Origin: Phaeodactylum tricornutum CCAP 1055/1
Taxonomy: Eukaryota; Bacillariophyta; Bacillariophyceae; Surirellales; Neidiaceae
Assembly (NCBI RefSeq): GCF_000150955.2
Contig: NC_011676.1
Location: 888,419 to 952,418 of the forward strand
Direction of reading: 5' to 3'
Length of the DNA stretch: 64,000 nucleotides
Positions 8,919-19,115 of this stretch are shown in pieces. The notes under the pieces are model-generated. The model was not told the DNA's origin. It did no database searches and worked only from the letters and a program-made list of their open reading frames with translations. How positions within the stretch are numbered: position 1 is the stretch's first letter; every line of letters begins with the position of its first letter. Position numbers and translations under genes: made by a program.

Positions 8919-10091
8919 TTGACAGAGAGGGTCTTGGCGCCGGTGGATGCCCTTGGACACGACTAGATCGTACCACAGTAGGGTGTCATTGAAGTACCAA
9001 ACTCTCTACTAGATACGTGAACACCGTTCAAGCTCTCCACAGGATCGGTGTTTTGGAACAACTTCAACAACCTTTCCTCGACTCCATGTTGTACCCATGC
9101 CGTGCGGAAGGCTTGCCAACTTTACCATCGCTGGACGAATTGTGTCTCGCTCGTGGGGTATGCGCCTGGAGACTGCCCGGGATAGGAATCCTTTCGAAAG
9201 GAGAGAATGTGCGAGATCCTGCTCACGTATCCGAAGGAGAGGAGCAACGACAGCAGTCGCACACACAGTGCGTCTTGACTTCGCGACGGCCCGTATGGAC
9301 CGTGGATTTGTCCGGTTCCAGCGACGACGACCGCACGCATCCACATCAGATATGTATTCGCAAAGGAACCTATGACGGTTCGGACGATTCCTTGGATTCA
9401 GAGTCATTGTCCTTTCCTCGATTACAACACGATCGGTACAGAGGAATCGGCTACTGTTGCAGTGGTGGTGCAACGTCGTCCCTGCATGCCGACGAGCTCG
9501 CAAAGTCACCCACGCCATATTTTTGGGACGCTTCCCTACGATCGCTACTCCTGCCACATTCACAACACTTTGGGACAAACGGCGTCTGATCGTCGGAGTA
9601 GTCCGAACGATGCAATGTTGAGCTACCGAGCGAGACCGTTCAACTCTGACTTATGTTACTCCGGGCCCCGTGTGCATAGCTACGACACTATAGATCGCCG
9701 CGCCGATTCTATCTATGAGAATTTCTATCGAGGCACTTGCATTACCTGGCCAACTGTTGCATGGCGCGTTTTTGCCGTTCGGCTTCCTGCACTTTGGCTT
9801 GGAGTTCGGCGTTTTTGGCCTGCAGGGCTTGCAATCGCCATTCGGCGTTGTCAAAGCGTTCCAAGAACGTAGCCAACCGTGGATCGACCACGCTAGGTCG
9901 CGAGGCGACAAGTGTGCTAGCGGAAATCTGTTCGCTGTCCTTATTCCTTTTCACGACGGGGTCACTTTTCTTGGTGGCCACTTGAGCGGCGGAGAGCCAC
10001 GGCGTGTCGAAAGTCAGGTTTGTGTTCAAGGCTGGTGATGTTTTGGGCCAAACAATTGGCATGGGGAGCAATACGACTGGTTGGGAGTCGT
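8919..10091. repeat. Repeat R, first copy in unit 1
   Basis: About 1.17 kb starting at ttgacagagaggg and ending at gggagtcgt. It matches 20022-21266 and 34729-35917. It contains the last 115 codons of the leftward coiled-coil gene plus about 750 bases beyond its stop codon. Compared with the other two copies it lacks 16 bases near 9040 and is cut off at 10091, where unrelated DNA begins. Confidence 0.85.
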
Positions 10092-10350
10092 CTTTTTTTT
10101 TTACTTCAATTTTAGACCAATTTATCTTACCAGCCCTTTTTGCAATATTGACTTGTATCTTCTCCAATGCTTCTAGCATAGCTTTATTCACTGAATCAGC
10201 AGCTTCCGTTTCAAATTCTGCAAGCTTGGACACCCTGGTAGAATGCAAATTGTGCACAAAAGCACTTGAGCCAAACTCTTCATTCCACGTACAAAAGTGA
10301 GCAAATCCAGTGGTAGTGGATCTGGTGATGTGACATAGGTAGTATGTCAC
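9742..10350 (-). pseudogene. Truncated coiled-coil gene fused to unrelated sequence
   Basis: The lower part (9742-10091) is the C-terminal end of the coiled-coil protein seen whole at 20917-22158 (PRLATFLERFDNAEWRLQAL and so on). Above 10091 the match ends in a run of T on the plus strand, and the frame continues into a different sequence containing HSTRVSKLAEFETEAADSVN and MLEALEKIQVNIAKRAGK. The result is a 202-residue chimeric ORF with no promoter I can point to. It is most simply a truncated duplicate, although the upper part itself looks protein-like. Confidence 0.6.
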
Positions 10351-10477
10351 AGCCCGTATAATTTAATCTTATGTTGCGTATCATCACGTCCTGTATGGAA
10401 TGTACTGTAAATATGGACCTACGTATCCACTACGGTGAGATTATTAGAAAAGTAAGCAACACCAGCCAGAAATTGTT

Positions 10478-10605
10478 CTTTGCCTGCTTGACCTCGAAGA
10501 AATTCGAAAAAAGAACGGGTAAAACAACGCTTTCTCAACGACGTTTCCGGAGTCCCATGAAAGGATTTGGGTCTTATGATTTCGGGATGTATTACATTCC
10601 CCCAT
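10478..10605 (+). repeat. 128-base direct repeat, copy 1
   Basis: Begins ctttgcctgcttgacctcg and ends cattccccc-at. Repeated at 10632-10759 with one substitution (acgctttc versus acgttttc) and a 26-base spacer. No coding sense is evident, and the origin is not recognised. Confidence 0.85.
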
Positions 10606-10631
10606 CATGATAACTTGGCAATACTGAATGG

Positions 10632-10759
10632 CTTTGCCTGCTTGACCTCGAAGAAATTCGAAAAAAGAACGGGTAAAACAACGTTTTCTCAACGACGTTT
10701 CCGGAGTCCCATGAAAGGATTTGGGTCTTATGATTTCGGGATGTATTACATTCCCCCAT
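10632..10759 (+). repeat. 128-base direct repeat, copy 2
   Basis: Second member of the pair with 10478-10605; nearly identical, so a recent local duplication. Confidence 0.85.
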
Positions 10760-11657
10760 TCAAAAGTATTTACTGTTAGCAATTTTCAGATCTGACCGAA
10801 ATAGCGATTTTTCAAGTTTTTCAGACCGGAATAGCGGTTTTCCGCTTTTCTAATTGTAAGCCGAAAGTGCTGGAGATCGGATATATAGATTTGATTTGAT
10901 GTTTGTGTATTTACGGCTTTAGAGTTCTGATTTAAAAAAAGTATACGAATCGCAGTAGTGAAATATTACGTCGCAGTCAACGAAAGTAAACGACCCACCA
11001 TTGTGCTGCGAAAAAACGACTTAAAGTTAGATTTAAAAGTGATCGAATCACATTAACGCCAATCTAAAACACATTACACACCCTTATCTCAATGACTCTG
11101 TATTCGACCCGACCCGTCAAGATACCCACGATGCGTGCCCTTACAAGTGCATTTGTGTGGGCCAGTGTTGCTCTATCGAGTGTTGGAATCCTTGTTAGTA
11201 GGGACGTTGTCCGGAATATGCAGGAGTCTGAAGACTCAGCCTATCATCTTCGAGAATCTTTCTTCCCCGACACAAGGTCCTCCAGTTGTCGACCGAGTAC
11301 TACCGGCATCCTTAACACTGTTAAAAATCTAGACACAAGTAGAGATCAGTATGAAGTAATCCAAGCAGGCTGTGAACTTCCCAGCAATGACTTCAGGAGC
11401 CGCATTACAGAGCCCGAAACGTTCTTCCGCAAGCCATTTTGGAGTAATACTTCCTACTTTGACATTGACGACCCGACAATTTTAGTCCAGCTTGGTGGTG
11501 AGTTGGCAAACCATCTGGGATATATTGCTAGGGCATTTGGACTGGTTTGGTGGCTGGAGAGGGAATACGGTGTACGTAGCAACATTGTTTTAAGACACCA
11601 GGAAGCATCCAAATGGATTAGTGCTCGCACGGATTTGACGCGTTGCTTTCCTTACGT

Positions 11658-11661
11658 GAGA
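11658..11661 (+). repeat. Target-site duplication, left
   Basis: GAGA directly before the 5' LTR, matched by GAGA at 19112-19115 after the 3' LTR. Ty1/copia elements usually make 5-base duplications; only four bases match here. Confidence 0.65.
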
Positions 11662-12357
11662 TGATAAATTATAGCCACACAATGCTACAATTTGATACTA
11701 CGTTGTAGATAGAATTGCTTAGCCTTAGCATTGTTTGTTGGAACATCTATCTAGGATTCACTAGCTCTAGATCTTGGCCTCGTTGCCATTTCCTTTTTCC
11801 TGGCTCTGTCGTAGGACAGACGCAGTGGCCAGACGACTGTCCTCGTCGGGTTCATTACCCGTGTGTGGCATGCCGGAGGAAAATACGAAGCGTCTCATAG
11901 GAAACCAAATATTTGCGTTATGCACCCAAATGTTTGCAACATACACAACTCTGGTTCCGTTGCATGAGGCGTATAAGACGACTCGTCTTATCAAACCTGA
12001 TATGCTAGGAACGAAATATTCCTGATTACCATACGGTTTCCCTAGATGAAAGTTGTCAACAGATACTGTTGGCACCATCCGAACTCGATGGTTTGGCGAT
12101 CACATAGGTGATCCAATCATCTCGACAAAAACTATGTCAATGGTTCGATAGCCAGTACATTGGCTACGGGGTTTCTACGTTCGTACATTCTGTTTCCAAC
12201 ACAAAAGGTTTCATTTTGGAATCTATATTTTAGTCTCACAATCTCAATCTAAAAACCTACCGATTAAAACAATCGGAGCCTCTACGAGGCTTTCCCCCCA
12301 ACTTCTACTCTTTCGTCGTATTCTACAAATACACTCGTAAGCAGGTAGAACTTATCA
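11662..12357 (+). repeat. 5' LTR
   Basis: 696 bases, TGATAA...TTATCA. It contains a perfect 9-base inverted repeat with a one-base centre at 11973-11991 (ataagacga c tcgtcttat) and two back-to-back hairpins at 12260-12291 (ccgatt/aatcgg and agcctc/gaggct) near the end, plausible sites for regulation and RNA 3' end formation. Confidence 0.95.
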
Positions 12358-12414
12358 GTTTACTCAGACCCAACCCAGCTCTAATTTTTTGAGTTTTTGA
12401 AACCTCGACAACGA
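12358..12414 (+). other. Leader between 5' LTR and polyprotein
   Basis: A short leader beginning gtttactcagacccaaccc. The primer-binding site should lie directly after the LTR, but I could not match it to a particular tRNA. Confidence 0.5.
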
Positions 12415-15400
12415 ATGCGTCGTCCGAGGAAGGTCACTCCCGCTGTTCCGGCCCCTGCCGCAGCGACGGACTCACCGGCTGATGCCGCGTCCGCATCCAA
12501 AGAGGATGAGGAGTTCGGAGGATTCGACTCCTCCGACGGTGAGGAGCCTTCGGGCACCGCACCGCCATCGCCAGCATCTTCGGATGATGAAGGTGATGGC
12601 AAAAAGACTGCAAAGCCTTTGGCTCGCAGCAAGAACACGTCTGACGAAGTCAGTGTGATCGAGAAAAGCGTCATCGACGCAGAGCCTCACTTGTCTAAAG
12701 ACAGTGACGGTCTCGACTCCGTTCCTCGGCAAGACCGTGTTGAACGAAAGGCCTTGATGGTCGTCCTCCGTGACGTCATCTGTGTTCCATTGTCAGTTGC
12801 GGCTGCAATGTTGAACAACGGCATTAAATCATCTGATGATTTCCGTCTTCTCACGAAGGAGGACATCAATGATCTCTGCATGCGGCTCAAAATGGGCTCC
12901 ATGCATACCAAGCGAATACTCGTCTTCGCCAAATGGATGCATCACGCACCCAACTCAGTCGATGTCGCCAAAGAGTTCACGGCTTCCGTGCTACGCTTTG
13001 AGATGATGACTAGAGCCGCGGCGTCGTATGATAATGTGACTACGACGGCTGCAAAGGCTGAAAAATCGGCTACTAGCCTCTTGCCTGAACCGTTTGATGG
13101 TTCGCAGAAAAAGTGGCTCACTTTTCGTTACGGTTTCGAAGCGTGGGCAGGCGCAAGTGGGTCCACTTTTACCGCGTGCATCGCGCACCATTCGGATCGG
13201 TATTCGAAAGCCGACCCAACCGGACCCCATACGTCGCCCCGTGACGTTTCAGATTTGTTTGCACTCTCCCCAGTTGTCAACATCACCAGGAACGCAACAA
13301 TCTTCTATACTCTCATGTCGCTAACCAGCGCTGGGGACGCCTGGGGACTTGTTGAGCCCCACGAGCACACTAAGGACGGACGCAGTGCCTGGATTTCTCT
13401 ATGTGCCTTCTATGAAGGAACGAGCCAAGTGGGTCTCACTACCGAGCAGGCTCGCGCGACAGTTATGGAGTCGGTGTATACAGGACTGTCCAAACAGTTT
13501 TCCTTCACCAAATATGTCGCTCGGCATATTTCTGCCAACAATGCCCTTTTGCGTAACAAGGAGGGCTATTCGGACGCTCAGAAAACGAATTTCTTTCTTA
13601 AAGGGATTACTGATCCGGCACTCCTTCCTTATAAGGCAACTGCCGAAGCGCGACTCGATGACTGGAATTTTAATCGGGTCGTCAACTACATGCGTACGTC
13701 CGCGACGAAACTCAGTTCCAAGGACAGAAGCGACTCACGGAACGTACGTCAGACAAAGACCACTGGCAGAGCCACCGGCAACCAACGTGGTAACGACAAC
13801 AAACGGCGTGGCTCGTCCAACCGTCCGTCGAACAAGGGGGCTGAGAAACCTTCCCGCCCTCATAAACACGTCTTACCTCCTGAGCTGTGGGAAGCCCTAA
13901 CCCCAGCTATCAGGGAGAGTATCTTGAGCGCAAAACGCAGTATTGCACCCCCTGGCCGTGAGGCCAAAAGGGCTAAATCCTCAGATACAGATAACTCTAG
14001 TTCAACCGTTGAATCTTATTCACAACTGCCTAGTAGTAAAAAACCTATTCGTAAACATACATGCGAAGATCACGTCCAAGTAGATTCCAGTACCCCTGAA
14101 ACCCTACTTCGTGACGCACCCACAGACATTTCACCCCACGTCACCACCAAAAAAGTGACATTTGGTGCAGGTGTCCTCTTTGGTCGGTACGCTAATCGCG
14201 TATCGTTGAATCGTATGGTCCGCTCCGGCAGTCATTTCGATCAAGCCCCTTGGCGCAAGTCGGATTTCCGACTTAACGATGCGACACTAGTTCGTATTCG
14301 TCAGAACCGCTCACGCGGAACAAAAACTCCCACCAATTATGGTGAAGCGGTAATTGACACTGGTGCAGACACCGTCTGCGTCGGTGCCGGGTACTCTGTA
14401 TTGTCATACACGGGTCGATCAGTCAGCCTTCGCGGTTTTCATGATGACGGTGAAACGTTTGAACGGATTCCGGTTGTCACGGCGGCAACCGCCTATGATT
14501 ATGACGACGGAACAACCGTGATTCTCATCTTTCATGAGGCACTGAACCTCGGGCCCACACAGACCACCTCGCTCATTAATTTGAATCAAATCCGACATGC
14601 CGGACATCAAACCGATGACATTCCAAAATTTTTGTCGCAAGGCAAATCCCTTCACGGCATCGAAACTCTCGACGGTGATTATATCCCGTTTGAGCTCAAA
14701 GGTCGTGCATCCCTGTTGTATTCTCGCGTACCTACTCAACATGAGCTTGACAACTGTCAGCACATTGATCTCACTTGCGATCAACCATGGGACCCCAACA
14801 GTAAAGATTGGGAAGAAAATGAAGCAAAGTACACGCGACACGATCGTTCTCGTCGTGCCTGCTACACCGACAGCGTACCGGTTGACATTCTCCCGGATTG
14901 GCCTCCACTACCCGTTTCCCCTGGATCCGTTGTACCGGATTTCCATAACCGTGTCATGAACCCTCGCGACATCGTTCGCGAAATCAAATACGCCACTATC
15001 GGTGCGTCCATATCCAGCCCTCGGGTGTTGGACGTCGACCGCGATAAATTACGGCGAATTCTCGGACATGTGCCGATGGAAGTAGTTGAGCGTACTCTTA
15101 CCGCCACTACACAACTAGCGGAGCGCACGGGCGAAATGCCTTTGCATCGTCGTTATAAAACCAAGTTTGAACAACTTCGGTATCGACGTTTGAAATGCAC
15201 ACTTTATAGTGATACTTTTAAATCCTCTATAAAATCCTCGCGTGGACATACCCATACTCAGGGTTTTGTCTGTGGTGACTCTTACTTTATCTATCATTAC
15301 CTAATGAAAGCAGAGTCCGCGGCAGACCAGGGTCTCGCCGAATTCATCCACAACATCGGTATTCCTGCACAATTGCACACCGATAACGCGAAAGTGGAAA

Positions 15401-18324
15401 CACTTAGCAAATGGAAAAAATTAACTTCCAGTCACTGGATAAAGACGACGGTCACTGAACCCTACTCTCCGTGGCAAAATCGTTGCGAACACGAATTTGG
15501 TGCTGCGCGCATTCACACGCGCCTCGTTCTCGAAACCACCAAGTGTCCCGAACAATTATGGGACTACGCCCTTGCCTACGTCATTTTCGTACGTAACCAC
15601 ACGGCACGAAAAGCGCTGGCCTGGATCACGCCTATTACTGCGATGACTGGCGACACCCATGATATTTCTGAAATCCTGGTTTTCGAATTTTTCGAACCAG
15701 TTCAGTATTTTGACAATCCTGATGTCAAATTTCCACAGAATAAAGCCAAAGTCGGCCGTTGGTTAGGTATTGCCACCAATGTGGGCCAAGCCTTGTGCTA
15801 CCATATTTTGACGGACAAGGGTACTGTAATCACTCGATCTACTGTTACACCTCTCCAAAACCTCGATTCGTCTGCTCTGCAGACTGCCCTCGCTACTTTT
15901 GACGCCACCATAAGGGAGATTTATCAGCCTTCTGATTTCGCCCTCGGTAACAAAATCAAAGCGCCGGCTTTCCGCCGTGACGAAGCGATGAAAGTCGCTC
16001 GGCGATCCGACGATCCCGGCGATGGCAACACCCGTAACAGACACGTGTTATACGATCTGAACGAAGGGGATGACCATATTCAACTGGATCCCGGGCTCAC
16101 GGTTGACGATTTCTTCGAGAACGACTCACCGGATCAGGACCCCACCTCCTTAATTATTGGTACTGACGTTCTACTCACTTCGGGTGCGGTTCAGCGCCAG
16201 GGCCGAGTTACCAAGCGCGATCGCGACGGTACTCCAGTCCCTAACGACGACCCTGGAAATTTCGTCGTCGAATTCGACGACGGTACCGAGGAAGTCCACG
16301 GTTACCAAGCTCTCCTTGATGCTGTTTATAAGCAGGTCGATGATGACGGAAATGAATGGTATACCTTTGATGATATTGTCGATCATCAAAAACGCCCCCG
16401 CGGTGGTCGGGGACGTACGCGTGGATGGTTTCTACGCGTAAAATGGGCCAACGGTGAATTTACCTGGGAGCCCCTCACCTCTTTGAAGGAGAGCAATCCC
16501 TACCCGGTGGCCAAATATGCGGCCGACCACGATCTCTTATCCGAACATGCCTTTTCTTATTGGGCTCCCACCGTGCTGAAAAAGGCCGATCGATGGATCC
16601 GTGCTGCCAAGACGCGAAAAAAGAAAAATCGATACAAATACGGAATAGAAGTCCCTCGCAACGTACCCCACGCTTACGAATTGGACAAGCAGAACGGCAA
16701 TCACCTCTGGCGCGATGCAATTCGCAAAGAAATGGATACACTTGAGAGCATGAAAACCTTCACTATCAAGGATAAGGGAGAACGAGCGCCCTCCGACTAC
16801 AAAAGAATCCCCATGTGGATCATTTTCGATGTAAAAATGGATTTCCGGCGTAAAGCCCGACTCGTCGCCGGCGGACACGTCACCGACCCACCAGACGAAG
16901 ATACTTACTCTAGCGTCGCCTCCCGCGAGAGCGTACGCCTTGGCTTCCTCCTTGCAAGCCTCAATAACCTTGACCTTGTGTCAGTTGACATCGGAAATGC
17001 ATACGTCAATGCCGATTGTCGCGAAAAAGTCTTCTCAATCGCCGGGCCCGAGTTCGGTGAACACGAAGGCAAAGTCGTATTAATCGCGAAAGCGTTATAT
17101 GGCCTCAAGTCAAGCGGTGCCGCATGGCATTCTCATCTTGCACAAAACCTCAGATTCCTGGGTTTTGTATCGTCTAAAGCGGACCCTGATATGTGGTTTC
17201 GTAAGGCACAAAGGCTTGACAAAACTGAATATTATGAATATATTATCAGTTACGTCGACGATTTAACAATCGTTTCAGCCGATACTAAAGCAATTTTAAA
17301 AGCGCTTGAAAATATCCCTTATACACTTAAGGGCGGTTCTGCACCCAGAACATTTCTGGGGGCAACCACCGGAGTGCATACATTTAACGATGGCACCAAA
17401 GCGTGGTACATGTCTGCAAAACAGTACTTAACAAACGCAATTCTCAACATCGAGCAGACGCTCGGTGAAAAACTGCCTAGCAGCAGTCGCATCGTGACCC
17501 CGCTTCCTCACGGATATCACCCTGAGTTAGATACATCGGGTTACCTCACCGATGACCGCACGAACTACTATATGAGCCTAATTGGCATTCTACTATGGAC
17601 GTCGGAACTCGGTCGGATCGACATCACTCAAGAAGTCGGTTTAATGTCTCGCTTCAATGCAAGACCACGTATCGGACATTATAATGCTGTCCTTCGCATG
17701 TTCGGTTACCTCAAACGTCACCTGAACTCCAAACTCGTCTGCGACCCGCACACGCGCGATTTTTCGCATATTAACTTTGTCAACCCTTCTTGGAAAGAAC
17801 AATACCCCGACGCACAAGAAGAATTGCCCCCGGATATGCCCCCACCTTTAGGGCGCGCTGTGCAAGTTTCTGTCTTTGTCGACGCTGCCCACGCAGATTG
17901 CCACGTCACGCGACGTTCCACTACGGGCATACTCGCTTTTATCAATGGCACACCAATTCGTTGGTACTCTAAGAGACAAAACACAGTCGAAGCCTCGACT
18001 TACGGATCTGAATTTGTTGCTATGCGCATCGCTTCCGAAATGATCATTACATTGCGTTACAACCTACGTGTCCTTGGTATACCTATTGACGGTCCCGCAA
18101 ATGTATTTTGTGACAACATGAGTGTTGTCACCAGTGCGACGATTCCCTCGTCCGTACTCAAGAAAAAGCATAATGCTATTTCTTATCACAAGGTTCGCGA
18201 AAGCATTGCTAGCGGGGCAATGCGGATCGCACATGAACCTACCGGCTCAAATTTGGCCGACACGTTGACGAAATGCCTACCTGGTCCACAACACAAATTC
18301 CTCGTTCGTCACATACTTTATTGA
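12415..18324 (+). CDS. Ty1/copia polyprotein (gag-PR-IN-RT-RNaseH)
   Basis: A single frame of about 1,969 residues. The N-terminal third is gag-like, with an acidic Ala/Ser-rich start and helical stretches; no CCHC zinc knuckle is obvious, a basic RGNDNKRRGSSNRP region standing in its place. The aspartic protease motif VIDTGADTVCVG is near residue 646. The integrase acidic residues lie in LYSDTF (about 931), HTDNAK (about 990) and NRCEHEFG (about 1026). After integrase there is a chromodomain-like stretch (FLRVKWANGEFTWEPLTSLK, about 1337-1382). Reverse transcriptase follows with LVAGGHV, LVSVDIGNAYVNADC, ALYGLKSSGAAWH and the YVDD catalytic box near 1613. RNase H begins at VFVDAAHADCH (about 1822) and ends with the typical HNAISYHKVRESI and LADTLTKCL. 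As in many copia elements, gag and pol share one frame. Confidence 0.93.
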   Translation: MRRPRKVTPAVPAPAAATDSPADAASASKEDEEFGGFDSSDGEEPSGTAPPSPASSDDEGDGKKTAKPLARSKNTSDEVSVIEKSVIDAEPHLSKDSDGLDSVPRQDRVERKALMVVLRDVICVPLSVAAAMLNNGIKSSDDFRLLTKEDINDLCMRLKMGSMHTKRILVFAKWMHHAPNSVDVAKEFTASVLRFEMMTRAAASYDNVTTTAAKAEKSATSLLPEPFDGSQKKWLTFRYGFEAWAGASGSTFTACIAHHSDRYSKADPTGPHTSPRDVSDLFALSPVVNITRNATIFYTLMSLTSAGDAWGLVEPHEHTKDGRSAWISLCAFYEGTSQVGLTTEQARATVMESVYTGLSKQFSFTKYVARHISANNALLRNKEGYSDAQKTNFFLKGITDPALLPYKATAEARLDDWNFNRVVNYMRTSATKLSSKDRSDSRNVRQTKTTGRATGNQRGNDNKRRGSSNRPSNKGAEKPSRPHKHVLPPELWEALTPAIRESILSAKRSIAPPGREAKRAKSSDTDNSSSTVESYSQLPSSKKPIRKHTCEDHVQVDSSTPETLLRDAPTDISPHVTTKKVTFGAGVLFGRYANRVSLNRMVRSGSHFDQAPWRKSDFRLNDATLVRIRQNRSRGTKTPTNYGEAVIDTGADTVCVGAGYSVLSYTGRSVSLRGFHDDGETFERIPVVTAATAYDYDDGTTVILIFHEALNLGPTQTTSLINLNQIRHAGHQTDDIPKFLSQGKSLHGIETLDGDYIPFELKGRASLLYSRVPTQHELDNCQHIDLTCDQPWDPNSKDWEENEAKYTRHDRSRRACYTDSVPVDILPDWPPLPVSPGSVVPDFHNRVMNPRDIVREIKYATIGASISSPRVLDVDRDKLRRILGHVPMEVVERTLTATTQLAERTGEMPLHRRYKTKFEQLRYRRLKCTLYSDTFKSSIKSSRGHTHTQGFVCGDSYFIYHYLMKAESAADQGLAEFIHNIGIPAQLHTDNAKVETLSKWKKLTSSHWIKTTVTEPYSPWQNRCEHEFGAARIHTRLVLETTKCPEQLWDYALAYVIFVRNHTARKALAWITPITAMTGDTHDISEILVFEFFEPVQYFDNPDVKFPQNKAKVGRWLGIATNVGQALCYHILTDKGTVITRSTVTPLQNLDSSALQTALATFDATIREIYQPSDFALGNKIKAPAFRRDEAMKVARRSDDPGDGNTRNRHVLYDLNEGDDHIQLDPGLTVDDFFENDSPDQDPTSLIIGTDVLLTSGAVQRQGRVTKRDRDGTPVPNDDPGNFVVEFDDGTEEVHGYQALLDAVYKQVDDDGNEWYTFDDIVDHQKRPRGGRGRTRGWFLRVKWANGEFTWEPLTSLKESNPYPVAKYAADHDLLSEHAFSYWAPTVLKKADRWIRAAKTRKKKNRYKYGIEVPRNVPHAYELDKQNGNHLWRDAIRKEMDTLESMKTFTIKDKGERAPSDYKRIPMWIIFDVKMDFRRKARLVAGGHVTDPPDEDTYSSVASRESVRLGFLLASLNNLDLVSVDIGNAYVNADCREKVFSIAGPEFGEHEGKVVLIAKALYGLKSSGAAWHSHLAQNLRFLGFVSSKADPDMWFRKAQRLDKTEYYEYIISYVDDLTIVSADTKAILKALENIPYTLKGGSAPRTFLGATTGVHTFNDGTKAWYMSAKQYLTNAILNIEQTLGEKLPSSSRIVTPLPHGYHPELDTSGYLTDDRTNYYMSLIGILLWTSELGRIDITQEVGLMSRFNARPRIGHYNAVLRMFGYLKRHLNSKLVCDPHTRDFSHINFVNPSWKEQYPDAQEELPPDMPPPLGRAVQVSVFVDAAHADCHVTRRSTTGILAFINGTPIRWYSKRQNTVEASTYGSEFVAMRIASEMIITLRYNLRVLGIPIDGPANVFCDNMSVVTSATIPSSVLKKKHNAISYHKVRESIASGAMRIAHEPTGSNLADTLTKCLPGPQHKFLVRHILY

Positions 18325-18403
18325 CCCAAGGGCAATAAGACCTTCGCTTTTCAAATTTTTTGGAACCAATCTTTCGCCCGGATTTTGTACTCCCGGACTA
18401 CAA

Positions 18404-18415
18404 GATTGAAGGGAG
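18404..18415 (+). other. Polypurine tract
   Basis: Purine-rich agattgaagggag immediately before the TGATAA of the 3' LTR, the usual place for plus-strand priming. Confidence 0.7.
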
Positions 18416-19111
18416 TGATAAATTATAGCCACACAATGCTACAATTTGATACTACGTTGTAGATAGAATTGCTTAGCCTTAGCATTGTTTGTTGGAACAT
18501 CTATCTAGGATTCACTAGCTCTAGATCTTGGCCTCGTTGCCATTTCCTTTTTCCTGGCTCTGTCGTAGGACAGACGCAGTGGCCAGACGACTGTCCTCGT
18601 CGGGTTCATTACCCGTGTGTGGCATGCCGGAGGAAAATACGAAGCGTCTCATAGGAAACCAAATATTTGCGTTATGCACCCAAATGTTTGCAACATACAC
18701 AACTCTGGTTCCGTTGCATGAGGCGTATAAGACGACTCGTCTTATCAAACCTGATATGCTAGGAACGAAATATTCCTGATTACCATACGGTTTCCCTAGA
18801 TGAAAGTTGTCAACAGATACTGTTGGCACCATCCGAACTCGATGGTTTGGCGATCACATAGGTGATCCAATCATCTCGACAAAAACTATGTCAATGGTTC
18901 GATAGCCAGTACATTGGCTACGGGGTTTCTACGTTCGTACATTCTGTTTCCAACACAAAAGGTTTCATTTTGGAATCTATATTTTAGTCTCACAATCTCA
19001 ATCTAAAAACCTACCGATTAAAACAATCGGAGCCTCTACGAGGCTTTCCCCCCAACTTCTACTCTTTCGTCGTATTCTACAAATACACTCGTAAGCAGGT
19101 AGAACTTATCA
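18416..19111 (+). repeat. 3' LTR
   Basis: 696 bases, apparently identical to the 5' LTR, offset by 6,754 bases. Carries the same inverted repeat (18727-18745) and hairpin pair (19014-19045). Confidence 0.95.
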
Positions 19112-19115
19112 GAGA
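19112..19115 (+). repeat. Target-site duplication, right
   Basis: GAGA matching 11658-11661. The host reading frame resumes at gacatgcgc directly after it. Confidence 0.65.

Larger units (their letters stand above)
11662..19111 (+). mobile_element. Ty1/copia LTR retrotransposon (CoDi-like), looks whole
   Basis: A 7,450-base element with 696-base LTRs beginning TGATAA and ending TTATCA, a short GAGA target duplication, a purine-rich tract just before the 3' LTR, and one long polyprotein frame in the Ty1/copia order (gag, protease, integrase, reverse transcriptase, RNase H). I found no difference between the two LTRs when reading them side by side, so insertion is very recent. It sits in the sense orientation within a host glycosyltransferase-like gene. 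Diatom genomes are known to carry the CoDi lineages of Ty1/copia, and this most probably belongs there; the exact lineage needs a phylogeny. Confidence 0.95.

Noticed and set aside
9017-9589. A 190-codon plus-strand frame in repeat R
   Set aside because: The start differs among the three copies, and substitutions between copies change residues freely, which argues against purifying selection.
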